Below are positions 11,450-23,953 of a stretch of DNA of 64,000 bases, in pieces (position 1 is the stretch's first letter; the number at the start of each line of letters is the position of its first letter). The DNA is from Takakia lepidozioides (taxonomy: Eukaryota; Streptophyta; Takakiopsida; Takakiales; Takakiaceae): positions 4,774,001 to 4,838,000 of the forward strand of contig CM060732.1 of assembly GCA_030704615.1 (NCBI GenBank). Reading direction: 5' to 3'. The notes below the pieces were generated by a model that saw only the letters and a program-made list of their open reading frames with translations, had not been told where the DNA came from and did no database searches. The position numbers and the translations under genes are program-made.

Positions 11450-12434
11450 CAGGAAGCTTGCCCTCTCAAGTCTCCTGCAGAGAGTGTGTTGTCGAGGGAG
11501 ATGCAATGCTTCCCATGCTGGGAACACGATCACCGCAGTGTGATTGGCCTCTCCATGCCATTTATTCCACCTCTTATGGGAGGTAAAGGGGATGGCAATG
11601 TACATGCACCAATTACAGAGGAGGATGGTCAGTGTTTCTGTCAATAGTTACCCTCCCTTTCCGGGCCTACACATACGATTTGCAAGTTCTTCATTTGATA
11701 GATGTGAGCCCAATAATTCGGTCTGTAAGAATTCTTTCATTTATCACTCTACTGCAGCATTGTACATCAATAAAACCAGCATGTCAGTCACTTGGCAAAA
11801 GATAATGTGCTGTTTGCGCTGAAATCTTGATAGCTTCATGGTCAGTTCTTAGAAGAATCAATAATCAAAGTCATCCATGGCATCTTGAAAACAATAAGTT
11901 TGATTCACTTCACTTTTGACTACACCAAGGTCTTTAGAAGGAATGAAACTGTCAGTACCCACTCAAAATCCTGCAAGTTAGGAGCAATGTGATGATGATT
12001 GTCAGCTCTCAAACAAATCTCAAGGCATGACTTATATTATTGATTGGCTTTGATCACAATCTAGCAGACTCATGCCTTGTCCCAGGGCCCAATCTTGTAA
12101 AAAGAGTACAGATTAGAAGTTTGGTTAGTAAAAAACAATCTATGTTAGTGGGACAAATTTCAAACCATTTGATAAGCAAAGAAAAAAGGCCATAATCATA
12201 GATTGTTCTGGGAGATGAGAAATGACAGAAGTGGAAGCCAATGAAAACGGAGAAGACTACACTTGCCCAATGAGTTGAATGCAAGCATGGGAGCCTTGCC
12301 GGTATGGTCGCCGGGGATGGCCATACCGGCGACGTTCCGGCGGGGCGCGTTGTAATCCCCACCCCTCCTTGCTCCCCTCTCACCTACGAGCATGTGTTGT
12401 AGAATAAATAATTAAAAAATTGGAGATTTGGCAA
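11450..12434. other. 3' flank of LDL1; no further gene seen
   Basis: This contains the likely 3' UTR (AATAAA at 11769-11774) and ordinary intergenic DNA. A GC-rich inverted repeat, GCCGGTATGGTCGCC against GGCCATACCGGCGAC, lies at about 12298-12335. Confidence 0.4.
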
Positions 12435-12960
12435 GAAGCATATGGTAGTGTGTTGGCCAGGTGGTATGTGTTACAATAGTGAAGTCTGAGGTTCAATTTG
12501 TGGCACTCAAAGTACGTTGACTTGTGATAGGTTGCGCATGTGACTAATTTATTTATTTTCTAAGTCCAAGATCCTCGCTCCGCTCCGTTGTTCCCAGTGT
12601 CCGCTCCTTTGTCCCCTCCTTGTTCCCAACCCCGCTCCCCTATCCCTGTCGCTCTCCTGTTCCCGGTCCCCACTCTCCTCCTCGTCATGTGGAATGCGGC
12701 TTGTTCCACTATTCTGGGTCCCCGCTCCCCTCCTCGCTTCCCTGCACTATGGGGAGCAGGGATCGAGGAGCAGGAACATGGGAGCAAAATTGGAGAAGTT
12801 TGGGACATGGTCCTCAAGGTGGGGAGCATGAGGAGGGAACAAGAGGTGTGAAGCGCTCCCCACCTTCCCAATGGGGGATGAGATTTGACTAGTAGTATGC
12901 CGGAGCCTCTCGAAGCTCCGGCCAACGGCCCCACCACCTCAGACGCTTGCCTTAAACTCG
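12435..12960 (+). mobile_element. SINE-like element with a palindromic GCTCCC body
   Basis: The left end has a tRNA-type A box (TGGCCAGGTGG at about 12454-12464) and, 25-30 bases later, a B-box-like GAGGTTCAATTTG at 12488-12500, spaced as in a tRNA gene. A body follows at about 12575-12860 in which the left half is rich in GCTCCCCT/GTTCCC and the right half in GGGGAGC/GGGAAC, so it can fold back on itself. It ends with CTCGAAGCTCCGG-type text. The same order recurs at 62236-62870, including TTCTAAGTCC just before the body. No protein is encoded. Confidence 0.5.
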
Positions 12961-13156
12961 TTGGATAAGGGTAGTCCTCGCCAATGAAAACACTCCAAGC
13001 ATGAAAGCAATCATACTAAGAGCAAACCCAGTCCTTCCAAGTGAAAATCCACTCTATCACAAGGGCATCTTTGCTAAAGGAATCCACCTTACAAAACCCT
13101 TAATACACTCCTTCTCATTATCTAGAGCCATGGAAGTGAGATGATGACATCAAGAA
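12961..13156. other. Nothing recognisable
   Basis: A short stretch between the SINE-like repeat and the gypsy relic with no readable feature. Confidence 0.3.
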
Positions 13157-14284
13157 AACGGCCGTTATCACAAAGAGGGGACTCTTCGAATGGTTGGTAA
13201 TGCCCTTTGAAAGAATGCTATAGCAACCTTCCAAAGGGCCATGAATATCATACTATATGATGAACTCAAAAGCTTTGCCAAAGTTTTTGTGGACGACATC
13301 AACCTACAGTGTGCAACTTGGGAGGAGCGTTTGCAACATCTTGACATCGTACTCAAGAAGCTGAGAAAGCACAAGTTAAAGCTCAATCCAAACAAATGTG
13401 AGATGGGCAGACATGAGTTGGTGTTTCTGGGCCACGTGGTTTCCAAAGAAGGTTTAAGGCCTGATCCAATCAAAGTGGCAACCATACAGTGTTTTCCAGT
13501 ACCCACAAATCCAATAGCAGTGAAAAGCTTCATTGGTCATGTCACGAATTACTACAGGGATTACATTAGAGGCTATGCAAGCATAGGAGTGCCACTGTTT
13601 GCATTGACAAAGAAGGAGCCAAGATTTGCTTGGAATGCTGAAGCACATAATGCCTTTGAGGCATTAATCCTCAAATTGCAGCAAGCACCTATACTGGTAA
13701 GGCCCGATTTCACATAACCGTTTATACTAGATGTGGATTGGAGCACTGAGGGTGTAGGGGCTATACTTTCACAAAAGGAACATCGTAAAGAACATGTCAT
13801 AGCATATGCAAGTAAGGCACTGACAGATGTTCATAAAAGATATCATCCCATGGAGGGCGAGTGCTATGCACTAGTGTGGGGCATCCTGCACTTCCGACAG
13901 TATCTCTATGGAATACCATTCACGGTAAGAACCGACCACAAACCACTAGAATGGTTGGCCACAGTTAGTGATGCCTATGGACGTAGAGGTAGATGGATAA
14001 TGATGTTGCAGGATTATGATTTCAAAATTCTTCACAGACCAGGGGTAAAACATGCTAATGTAGATGCTTTGAGCCGATACCCAGTGGGAGAATCAAGTGG
14101 AGAGGAAGAATATGAAATCAACATGACAAAGGGAAAGATACAAGTTCATAATGTAGATCCAGCCATTGTCAGAGACGATATATGGGTGTTGACTGTGAAT
14201 CTAGACGGTGAACAAGTGTCTGCAACAATTAACAAGGCAGGAGAAGAGGGCGAAGATTCGTTTTTTCTGTGTTTTTTTGGGTAA
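13157..14284 (+). mobile_element. Ty3/gypsy reverse transcriptase-RNase H relic
   Basis: Forward frames give the end of a reverse transcriptase and a full-looking RNase H. RT begins with RGLFEWLVMPF (a one-base shift lies near 13210). Then come the catalytic FVDD motif (KVFVDDINLQC, about 13276), FLGHVVSKEGLRPDP and the connection motif VKSFIGHVTNYYRDYI. RNase H has FILDVDWSTEGVGAILSQ, the acidic MEGECYALVWG and VRTDHKPLEWL, ending with HANVDALSRYP. A stop at 13715-13717 separates RT from RNase H. No protease, integrase or LTR is present. The reading frame runs into a 96-bp minisatellite shortly after 14280. It is a truncated, dead copy of a different lineage from the gypsy pol at 33-36 kb. 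Confidence 0.85.
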
Positions 14285-14339
14285 ATCAGCCCTGAACATA
14301 CAGTTTTCTCCCTCCGCGCCCCATTTTGTGGACGTTATC

Positions 14340-15690
14340 TACACAAATTTTATCTGCTGGATGGAAATTCGGCGCCGTTTTTCCATCCAAGGGCTTGTGG
14401 ATGATGTCGTCTCGGGCGGAGTGAGGGCCAGGTGGCGCTCCTACTGGATCCGCTGGATGGAAATTCGGCGCCGTTTTCCCATCAAGGGGCTTGTGGATGA
14501 TGCCGTCTCGGGCGGAGCGAGGGCCAGGTGGCGCTCATACTTCATCCGCTAGATGGAAATTCAACGCCGTATTTCCATCCCGTGGCTTCTGGATGATACC
14601 GTCTCGGGCGGAGCGAGGGCAAGGTGGCGCTTCGACTTCATCCGCTGGATGGAAATCCGGCGCCGTATTTCCATCCCGTGGCTTCTGGATGATGCCATCT
14701 CGGTCAGAGCGAGGGCCAGGTGGTGCTCCGACTTCATCCGCCGGATGGAAATTCGGCGTCGTTTTTCCATCCCGCGGCTTCTGGATGATGTCGTCTTGGG
14801 AGGAGCGAGGGGCAGGTGGCGCTCGTACTTCATCCGCTGGATGGAAATTCGGCGCCATTTTTCCATCCAGCGGATTCTGGATGATGCTGTCTCGGGGGGG
14901 AGGGAGTGCCAGCTGGCGCTCCGACTTCATCCGCTGGATGGAAATTCGGCGCCGTATTTCCATCCCGCGGCTTCTGGATGATGCTGTCTTGGGCGGAGCG
15001 AGGGCCAGGTGGCGTTCATACTTCATCCGCTAGATGGAAATTCGGCGCCGTTTTTCCATCCAGCAGATTCTGGATGAGGACGTCTCGGGGGGAGGGAGTG
15101 CCAGCGCTCCGACTTCATCCGCTGGATGGAAATTCGGCGCCGTACTTCTATCCCGCGGCTTCTGGATGATGCCGTCTCGGGCGGAGCGAGGGCCAGGTGC
15201 CGCTCCGACTTCATCCGCCGGATGGAAATTCGGCGCCGTTTTTCCATCTAGGGGCTTGTGGATGATGCCGTCTCGGGGGAAGCGTGGGCCAGGTGGCGCT
15301 CGTACTTCATCCGCTGGATGGAAATTCGGCGCCATTTTTCCATCCAGCGGATTCTGGATGAGGACGTCTCGGGGGGAGGGAGTGTCAGTTGGCGCTCCGA
15401 CTTCATCCGCTGGATGGAAATTCGGCACCGTATTTCCATCCCACGGCTTCTGGATGGTACCATCTCGGGCGGAGCGAGGGCCAGGTGGCGCTCTGACTTC
15501 ATCCGCCGGATGGAAATTCGGCGCCATTTTTCCATCCAAGGGATTCTGGATGAGGACAACTCGGGGGGAGGGAGTGCCAGTTGGCTCTCCAACTTCATCC
15601 GTTGGATGGAAATTCGACGCCATTTTTCCATCCAACGGGCTGTCGATGAAGTCTCGGGTGGAAGTTGGGACAGGTGGCGGTGGGGGACGA
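14340..15690 (+). repeat. 14-unit minisatellite, 96-bp period, each unit a hairpin
   Basis: The motif GGATGGAAATTCGGCGCC recurs at 14359, 14455, 14551, 14647, 14743, 14839, 14936, 15032, 15124, 15220, 15316, 15412, 15508 and 15604: steps of 96 apart from one of 97 and one of 92. Each unit has GGATGGAAA facing TTTCCATCC around CGGCGCC-type text. At 14832-14876 the arms extend to 16 bases (ATCCGCTGGATGGAAA and its complement). Because 96 is a multiple of three, several frames stay open on both strands for up to 235 codons. These are best taken as artefacts of the period. The unit shares the CATCC/GGATG theme of the dispersed repeat at 600, 43680 and 60640. Confidence 0.93.
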
Positions 15691-16650
15691 GCTCCATACC
15701 TATGACATTGAAGGGTGCCGGCCAGCATTCATTGTCTGCAGCCATTGGTTTTGAACAAGACGTTCCGCACGGATTCCGCGCTGCCTTCTCGGATACACAT
15801 GGAACCCCTGACGTGACGGGTGGATGAAGTTCCGCTCGAGGCCTGTACGCACGCATTCTGCAGGAGGTTTTTTTGTTACTCGGACTTATGCCGCGTGGAG
15901 CAGGTCGTGGCTCTCCTAAGAGAAACCCCACATCCAGACCGGGGCGCAAACTCAAACCTTTGTACTACAAGACGCGTCCAATGTCTCGCATGGCCAAATT
16001 GAAGCTCCAGCAGGAGATCCCCTTGTCTTGATCATAGCCCGCGCCAATTGAAGCCGAGCACTCTCAGGCGAGCCCCTGCTTCCTTCTCTCTATGTAGCAT
16101 GTGCGGACGTCTGATTGGCTTTGTTTTGTTTGTTTTGGCATCCTTCTGCATGTGCTTGCATGTGTTTTTAAGCCTTCACTTGGTTTTGTTTTCATGGTTA
16201 TTCCATGCCACTCGACACGGTGGTGGTATCGTCGACAGCTCCAACTCCTCGAGCACTCACTCCAAAAGCGGCTACTCATCGACCGCAGTCTGACAGTCAT
16301 CGGCAGCAGTCTGCGGACCACGTGCTTCGCATTTTCGGGTCGCCAAAACGGGGGCGGGAGGGCACACATGGACTAGCTCATTTTGTTGGTGGACGGGAGG
16401 TCCTAGAGCGGGAGTACGCTCGAATAGGCATTCGGGAGGTTGGTGCAGCCGGCATGGCAGGTGCAGGGTATCGCATGAGGATAGCAGATCCACCAATCCA
16501 GGAAGCTGATGCACATGTAGGAGGGCCCGCCCACGCAAAGAAGAAGAAGAAAGCCAAGCACTTGCAATCCAGGGCGAGAGAACCATCCCAGGCTGCGGAG
16601 GGGGGTCTGAACAGAACACCCACCAAGGCGCGTGAGAGTGTGAGTTCCCC
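15691..16650 (+). other. Unassigned region with a 150-codon open frame
   Basis: A forward open frame at 16205-16657 would encode a 150-residue basic, Ala/Gly-rich protein with a KKKKKAK stretch. I do not recognise it, and several other frames overlap it at similar length. It lies between the minisatellite and a probable retroelement leader, so it may be retroelement-derived or non-coding. Nothing else stands out. Confidence 0.2.
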
Positions 16651-16651
16651 G

Positions 16652-17060
16652 TGTTAGAGGGCTGTCTAGGACTTAGACATTTTACGGGTTCTGTGGGGTA
16701 CCCTTAATTTTGCGCAGACCTACGGTGGTAGACTCAGACCAATACAGATCTTAGGGGTGACAGACACAGGCCTTAGGGGTAGTAGACAGGCTTACACAAT
16801 CAGTCACAGCCTTACACAGTTAGACACAGCTTGACAAAGCCTGTCAGAGCCTGACACAACCTAACACAGTCAGTCACAGCCTATCATAGCCCGACACAGC
16901 CCGACACAGTCAGTCACAGTCTGACACAGCCAGTCACAGCTCGGCACAGTCACAGCCCGACACAGCCCGACACAGCGTTCACAGGGAACGGTTATCATTT
17001 GCAGGGAATGACTGTGTGGGAACGACATCTGCAGATGGAACGTGCATTCTGTCTTGGATG
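16652..17060 (+). mobile_element. Possible LTR/leader of the following gag element, with a 10-bp minisatellite
   Basis: A G/C-rich segment beginning TGTTAGAGGGC contains, at about 16751-16976, some twenty tandem copies of a decamer close to CCTGACACAG or CAGTCACAGC. It directly precedes the gag-bearing retroelement at 17.1-20.5 kb, which is where a 5' LTR would lie. I found no matching 3' LTR and no clear primer-binding site, so the LTR call is tentative. The minisatellite itself is certain. Confidence 0.4.
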
Positions 17061-17516
17061 ACAGTTAGTTAGTTAGGCGGTTAGAACAGTTTGCAGGTAG
17101 AATAGGCAGAGTAACGACATGGAGGGGGCCACTTCTGAGAGCTCTTCTGGGACATCACTTGGGGAGATCAGGCGGAAAGCACGATCTTGGAGCACATGGA
17201 TGGAGATTACACAGAGGAGGAGATACCACGAGATGATGCTTGATTCATGCAAGCTGTAGAGATGCACTGTAGAGCAGATTAGAGACACCATGGCTTTGGC
17301 CTGATACATGATAAATATTAATATGATTCCTATTTCATATTCACACCGTGTAGAGAGATATGAGTGAAGCTGTGGAATGAATGCTTGAGTAGTTGGAACA
17401 TGGTAGATTGCAGAAGCAATCTGATACTTAATCATAGATGATAAGGTAAATTGCTAACATGAATGCGAGAATGAATACAAATAGGAAGCACCCCCACGAT
17501 ACACTAGTTGTAGGTC

Positions 17517-18212
17517 ATGACTGATTGTTCTGAGCGGGCTGAGTACTTAGAGATTTCCAACTCTTCTATCTTGGAGTTTCCACCTCGGATAGCTAAGGGA
17601 TGGGTGAGTAAAAGCCGTTCGACATTTGGCGACTATACTGGGGAACTGAGTCAAGAACAATCAGATGTGACAAGCATCTGGTGGGATCATGGTGGATGGA
17701 GAATCAAGGAATTTGATGTGAATCAAATTCCCTGTGAAACTGAGAAATAAAGATTGTCCAAACAATTCTTTCAGAGGTTTTTGGAATTGCCAGACGGTTG
17801 CAAGGAAAACATTCATAAGAGAGTTCATGATGCTGATCCAGAGTGGGGTCTGGAGAAAGGAGTGATAAAGATTTATCAAGTGGCCTGTAGAGGGAGAGCA
17901 AGTTGGTTACCAACACTGGTTTATGTGATAGCATTGCTATTCACTAAAAGAGTGGAGTTTGAAAGCTGGGAGGAACGGAAGGTGAATGTTTACACTCACA
18001 TGCATGAAGAACTTGAACTGGTAGAGAATTGGATTCATAAGGATATCTTGTGGATCAAACTTACACCAAGAACGGCTTTTCAGACTTGCTTGCCATATGG
18101 TTATATGGTAACGGAGCCTTCTAGTATAGCCAAGGGTGCATTAAAGCTTGAAAGAAATCCAGGCATATACGAGAGATACTACAGAAAAGAGTTTTGGTTA
18201 TTGCCTCATTAA
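17517..18212 (+). mobile_element. Upstream ORF of the gag element, broken
   Basis: Two adjacent frames, 17517-17750 and 17754-18212, read as one protein split by a stop and a small gap. The second contains RFLELPDGCKENIHKRV, WLPTLVYVIALLF and YERYYRKEFWLLP. I do not recognise a domain. The position, just upstream of a capsid/zinc-knuckle gag in the same orientation, suggests an extra N-terminal part of the gag polyprotein or an additional ORF carried by this retroelement family. The stretch 18213-18636 is an interrupted continuation without recognisable content. Confidence 0.4.
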
Positions 18213-18636
18213 AGATATGAAAGACATGGGACATGAGTGATGAAAGGGAAGCTAGACTCCACAGATATTCAGCGAAAAGAGAAAGTTATTTGAAAGCTAA
18301 TTATCCATATCTCTGGGAGAGAGGAATAGACATGAATCATCTGGACCTCTCACACCATTAAGGCCAGAGAGTACATCACCCATACCGGAAGAACCAGAGT
18401 TGGATGCCACTCCTTCTTATTATTTATAAGAAAGATTAAGGGATTTGGTATAGGAAGAAGATCAGCCACGAGGGGAAAGATCTGAGATACATCCTGGGTT
18501 ATTGACATAAATCTTTGATCAGAGTTGGCATGGAACAGCAAGAGCAGGAACTCCAGTTTCTGAAACACAAGACAAAGAATGAGAGGAAGATGTGGCGGAG
18601 CCAACATAGAGTTCAGACTCTCCAACACCACTATAG

Positions 18637-20453
18637 TTGAGTTATATGAGTGAGAAAGAAGAAATCCAAGAGAAGAACTTGGAAGATGAAAACAGAGAGA
18701 AGAATTTGGAAGATGAAGAGTATGAAGAAGTAGACCCAACAGTTGAGGTTGAGACTACAACCATGACATCCCAACCTGTTGGACCTGGATCAAGTGGAGC
18801 ACTTGGATCACATGCCAACATAGGTGTCGGCTCAGGGGGATCAGGCAGGCAGCTTGGATCTGGCTCTGGGGGGACAGGGAGTGTGGGAAGTAGTGCAACT
18901 GGAGCTGGGGGTACTGCAAGTACAGGGGGGCCAGTAGCAGGGAGTGCTCAGGGGCCAACACCTGGTGGAAGTTCCACCACTACAACAACAGGTCATCAAG
19001 GACCAACACCTACAGGAGGACCACCACCTGTAAAAGGGCAGGGTGTAGGGCCACAGATGACGGTACCTCCAATACGGGCAAAACCACCTTTTCCAATATA
19101 TGTAGGAAAAGGGGATCCTGATGTACACATCAGCCAATTTGAGCACATGTGTATTGTGAACAATGAGATTGGCGATGATGCCAAAATGAGACTCTTTCCT
19201 TGTTCACTTATCAAGAAAGCAAATGAATGGTATGCAAGGTTTCCTAATAATCATTTATTAACCTGGAATGGCCTTAGTACATCATTCCGAAACAGGTTCA
19301 GGACAAACAAAACTGAGGATGAAGTGTATGGGAATTTACAATACTTGAGGCAAAAGAAGCATGAAACTGTTGAAGAATATATGGAGAAAATGGAGTTAGT
19401 GATGAAAAAGCTGGCTGCGGTACCAGCACCAGGATTACAGAAGACTTGATTTGTGAGTGGACTAAGACCTGAATTACAAAAGAAAGTGGATATGCTACCT
19501 CATAATACAGTGGAGGAGGCATTCAAAACAGCCAACAGAATTGAGCAATTGGGAATGCTCAGGAGAGATAAAAGGGATGATGATGACTCTGAAGATGAGT
19601 CAGATGAGAAAGAAGAGCAAGAGCTCAGGAGGAAGAGCAAGAAGAAGGAAAAGTTGAAGAGGGACAACTATGAAAAAGACTGGAAGAAATCTTGAAAAAG
19701 TACGCCACAGAGGCTGCAACACAATAGAGGAAGGGTGTTTGGTGTGCAAAGTGCCAAAATGAAGGCCATACCACAGCTGAATGCCACATGAAGGAGAAAC
19801 ACTGTACTATCTGTAAAATGGATAACCATTCTACTGAGAATTGTTATTACAATAGAAGGGCAGCTACAAGAGAACCTAGGTAAGTGAGGGTGCATCAAGT
19901 GCAACCCCAGCCAAGAAGAAACAATGACCAGGACCACTACGGTAGGCCTGGTGGATATAACAATGGTATGGCAAGAAGAGGTAATCCAAGAGGGAATTAC
20001 CAAGGCAATCCCAAAGGCAACTATCAGGGTAATCCAAGGGGGAATTACCAGCCAGGGAATCAAGATTATAGAAATAATCCCAGAATAGACCAAGGGCGAG
20101 GACACAATGGTGAAGAACTGTGTTACTATTGTAACCAGGATGGACATCGCAAAGCAGCCTGTCCATTTTGGATCAGACACCAGAATGAGGTGAGACCTCC
20201 TGTGAATGAAGGCCCAGTAGTGGCAGCTCACATGGTTATGCCATGTTTTATACCAGAAGTAAGTACAATGATAGTTACCAGAAGCAAAGCTAAACTATTA
20301 CCTCCAGTGGATGACGAAGAAGATGTTAATGAAGATGGCAGTGATGTGCCTGAAGATGATGAGGCATGGAGAGATGAGAAGGAACTGCACAAGGAAGTGG
20401 CTGATACCATAAGGGAAATGCAGAAGGATACTGATATCCCTATGGCAGATTGA
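18637..20453 (+). mobile_element. Retrotransposon gag with three zinc knuckles, pol missing
   Basis: A low-complexity Gly/Ser/Thr/Pro segment is followed by a capsid-like domain (YVGKGDPDVHISQFEHM, then LTWNGLSTSFRNRFRTN and YLRQKKHETVEEYMEKME). A stop at 19447-19449 breaks it before FVSGLRPELQKKVD, and a frame change lies between 19695 and 19750. Three CCHC knuckles are visible: CAKCQNEGHTTAEC and CTICKMDNHSTENC near 19743-19855, and CYYCNQDGHRKAAC near 20122. Between them lies a repeated G-N-Y-Q-G-N-P stretch. After the last frame ends at 20453 no protease, RT or integrase follows. Capsid style and knuckles point to Ty3/gypsy. Stops and shifts make it non-functional. Confidence 0.8.
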
Positions 20454-23400
20454 CCTTGATTTCCCTACTGTAGCTCCCAAGTTAATAATCTCAATGCTCT
20501 CTGCAAGTGCCAACCACACTGAGATTTCTTGCTCCCACCATGGACCTAGATATATTAATTTATGGGGCCCCATGGCATCTAGTCCAAACTCTAATACAAC
20601 CGCTGGCATCTCCACCTCCACCTGCTAGCTTTAAATTAACAGGCATTTTCCAATCCAAACAGGCTATGCTGACTTGGCGACCCACACCAGCCAAGGTTGC
20701 AAGGCACACATTTGAGAAAGCCTGGCTTTATTCCATAAACATCACATCCTCACATAGACCCATGGCCAACCTGCTTATTATGGAAGATAGGCTCCTCCGA
20801 CAAACGGGCAAACTGCTCCTAAGGCTACCTAGAGAGAGATCCCCGTCGTCACTCCTACCCAAACAAATATAGATATAAATGGTAATTACAAACTATAACA
20901 CAAACCCTTGTACCCCTAGAACCCAGCACTGCAAAGCTCGGAGGCATACAAACATTTACACTCACTTGATATCAATAACTGTTACTGCTAACTACTACAT
21001 GGCTCAGAAAACATGCCAGCCAGATACAAGTACCAAATGTCCCCTGCTGAGTTGATATAAACACAACATCGTCTCCCTACATTTTAAAATACTGTCTCGC
21101 CCCCCAACTCGTACCACACTCACATGAATGCCCACTGAGCTTGAGGAGCCATGGCAGCCCACATCCATCTGCAACACGCACAACATAGGCAGAAGCTCTG
21201 CACCTTCAGAATGCCATATCAGCCATGACATCTAATCACATTTGTCAACTCATCAGTCTGAAGGAGCCTGACAAAAGTGAAGACCACTCTACCAGGAACA
21301 ATTGTGTGCCTTGCGACAGCATAACAGACACCAATTGAACTTCAACTGTTACATGACCAGCTTTTGCTATGTGCATGGTGTAAATTCAACCATGGTTACA
21401 CAAACTACTAAGTAATCCATTATGCAATTGAAGTCAAAGACTGAAGACATCAGAGGCTAATGTAAGTTGACAACTTGTCCTCGTAGAAGAGCAAACTGAA
21501 GCAGGATGCATACTCTAACAGGAGCAACTTGGTCATATAATAATGTGCCTCAGAATAAGATTGATGAGATAGGGTAGGGGCTGGATGCAGACCTCCTTGT
21601 TTCTCCTCGCTTCCTTGTCTCCGATTTGTTGTACGTTAATACTTCATTTCTTTCAAATATAGTGCTTGGTTGTAGTAATGGGAAGAATTGACTGCATGGC
21701 CGAATTTGTGAGTACTACTGCAGGTGTGAGGGCATGGAATCGAGGTACGGGATAGGGCTGTTGAGCTACTTGTCATTTCGGATTTCTGGGGCATGTTTTG
21801 TAGTTTGGAGAGGATGGTTATGGATTCCCAGGCATGCTGGTGTGGAGCTGATGCCAGTGTGTCATGAGGGTGTAGAGCGAGCTTTGTGGGTTTTGTCTTT
21901 TATATATCGCATGCCTTGATTCTGACAAGTGATTTTTGCATTGATGTTGTCTTTCCTTTCTGTGTTGCATCGAGGGTGGGTGCCAGCTATTTGCACATGG
22001 CTTTGACGCTGAATCCTTTCTAATTTCCATGAGTATTTTCCATTGAAAATGGATTTTTATAGTGAGGAGAGGGGGGAATAGCGATAGGCTGGAATGGGTG
22101 TATGTCGGGATATAGCTTTGTAATGTTTCTGGGATTGACCCTGATGTCTTGTGTGTTTTTGTGACTTGCAAGACCATTCTAGCTGGGCATGGGTAGGTCC
22201 TGATTGTACATTTAGTGGCAAATGAGGGGTGGTCAAGAAAGGGTCACCTTCATCTCAAGGGAGTGCCTGTTTGCAATTTCTGCCAAAGATCAGACAGGAC
22301 TGAGCGAGAAGGTAATCCGGGGTGGAAGGGCAAGGAGGGCCACTCCGACAAAATCAAAGCTAGAATTCGGTTCTCTTTGCATGTAGCCATGCGGGCCTAA
22401 TGGATAAATGCTATCACTACTTTGTATCTGAGTCAAGCTCATGGCCTCACTCCCAATGGAGCATTTTAGCTCCATGGCGGTTCTTGGCAGTGCTGGGTAA
22501 TTGGATGAGGCACAAAACTTGGTTAACGCAGTGCAAATTGAACCAGATGATATTTCAGTATGGGGTGCCTTGCATGGTGCCTGCAGAAATCGAGATGTGG
22601 AACTAGCAGAGAAAATGCCTAATCAAAAGTTCTTGCAGGCACATTACATTATACAGAAATTTTGCCGAGGACAGTCCTGACCCACTATTCGGGGTTGGTG
22701 TTCGCATAGGCCATTGATGTAAAAGGGAGGCTTTTGGAGGTATATGTTTTACCTTAGCCCCACCCCTTATCATCACTTCATCCTCTTTAGTACCTCAAAG
22801 GTGTCCCTTCAGAAGCTAGATCTAATGCAGGATATAATGAATTTCAGTGTTCTCTTCTTTTTCCCTGGGACAAACCATTGCTGGTTTCAGGGGGTTCACT
22901 TCCATCAGTTGTCTCTCCTTACTCTCCCTCAATGACACTACAAACATTGTGTTACCACAGCTCAAAGTTCAGCGGCCTCAGTTTGTTGCTTCGTTTATTC
23001 ATTTATCTCATTCAATCCAAAGAGAGAATCAATGATTGCTGTCATAAAAGTCTGTTGTCTTCCAAGTTTGATGAAGGCTGGGTTCGGAGTATGTTTTCAG
23101 TTAGTAAAGAAAATATCCGGTTGATAGTTTGCAAATTGTGGATGTACCGATACACAGAAGTGCCTTATCAAGAACAGGAAGCAGGACCTTGTGTGCTGCT
23201 ATCATACATCTAATGCTGCAGCTGGTAGGTGGGACAATCAGAACACAACAACCAAAATAATGGAGAATTAGAGGTAAACAAGTAGACAGTACGAAGCAGC
23301 AATGTGACGGATAATGCTTGAATGCATATACACCACAACTGCATTTGTAAATTCAGAGAAATCCATGCTGAGTTAAGAGGCCACCAGAGTGACAAAAAAG

Positions 23401-23953
23401 GTGTTGGTATGATTAACACTTTCCCTGGGACAGCTATAGCAAAAACCTCAAGGTTTACGGTTACTGCTATATGGCCATCCAGGAACTTCCTGTACGAGAG
23501 TCAGTGGCTTTGAATTGGTGTTACGACTAAAGTATGCACTTCAGGACCTTGTCTTTGTACAAGTCTCCCAGTGTTACTCTGCAACCCCATTTTGGACAAC
23601 CCCATTTGGACATCGTAATCTGCATTTAGTGTGTTCATCATAGCATATTATTCGCATTAGCGACAGTTATGACATCTGAATCACACAACAAGTCTCAGCA
23701 TCTTGTTTATAAACACTCTGATTCTTGACTCCGCCACTGGAGAGGCAAAATAATGTGACAAGTATGGAAAGGTATGACATTTTTTAATCTAAGACTGCCT
23801 ATATATTAGTATGGGAATGCACAATTTTTACAGTGCAAACCCAACTAACCCAACTAATGCTCATGACTCAGTAAACAAGATGAGCCAAATGGTCCTATAT
23901 GATTGCTTAAGCATGACAGACCTCCACCCCCTACGAGAAAAGGAAGCTAATAA
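20454..23953. other. 3.5 kb without a recognisable gene
   Basis: Only short scattered open frames occur on both strands and none resembles a known protein. Codon context and splice signals did not let me assemble anything. The right end presumably holds the 3' UTR of the anthranilate synthase beta gene, whose stop codon is at 23954-23956 on the minus strand. Confidence 0.4.

Noticed and set aside
12451-12503. Possible tRNA gene
   Set aside because: A and B boxes are present but I could not fold acceptor and anticodon stems; it is better explained as a SINE-like promoter.
12560-12937. 125-codon and overlapping frames
   Set aside because: They lie in a GC-rich palindrome whose two halves are complementary, so both strands stay open by composition.
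14208-15955. Long open frames of 142-235 codons on both strands
   Set aside because: All are created by a 96-bp repeat whose period is a multiple of three. Several frames are open at once and none resembles a protein family.
16751-16976. CRISPR-like short repeats
   Set aside because: The units are contiguous decamers without spacers of constant length, in a eukaryotic context.
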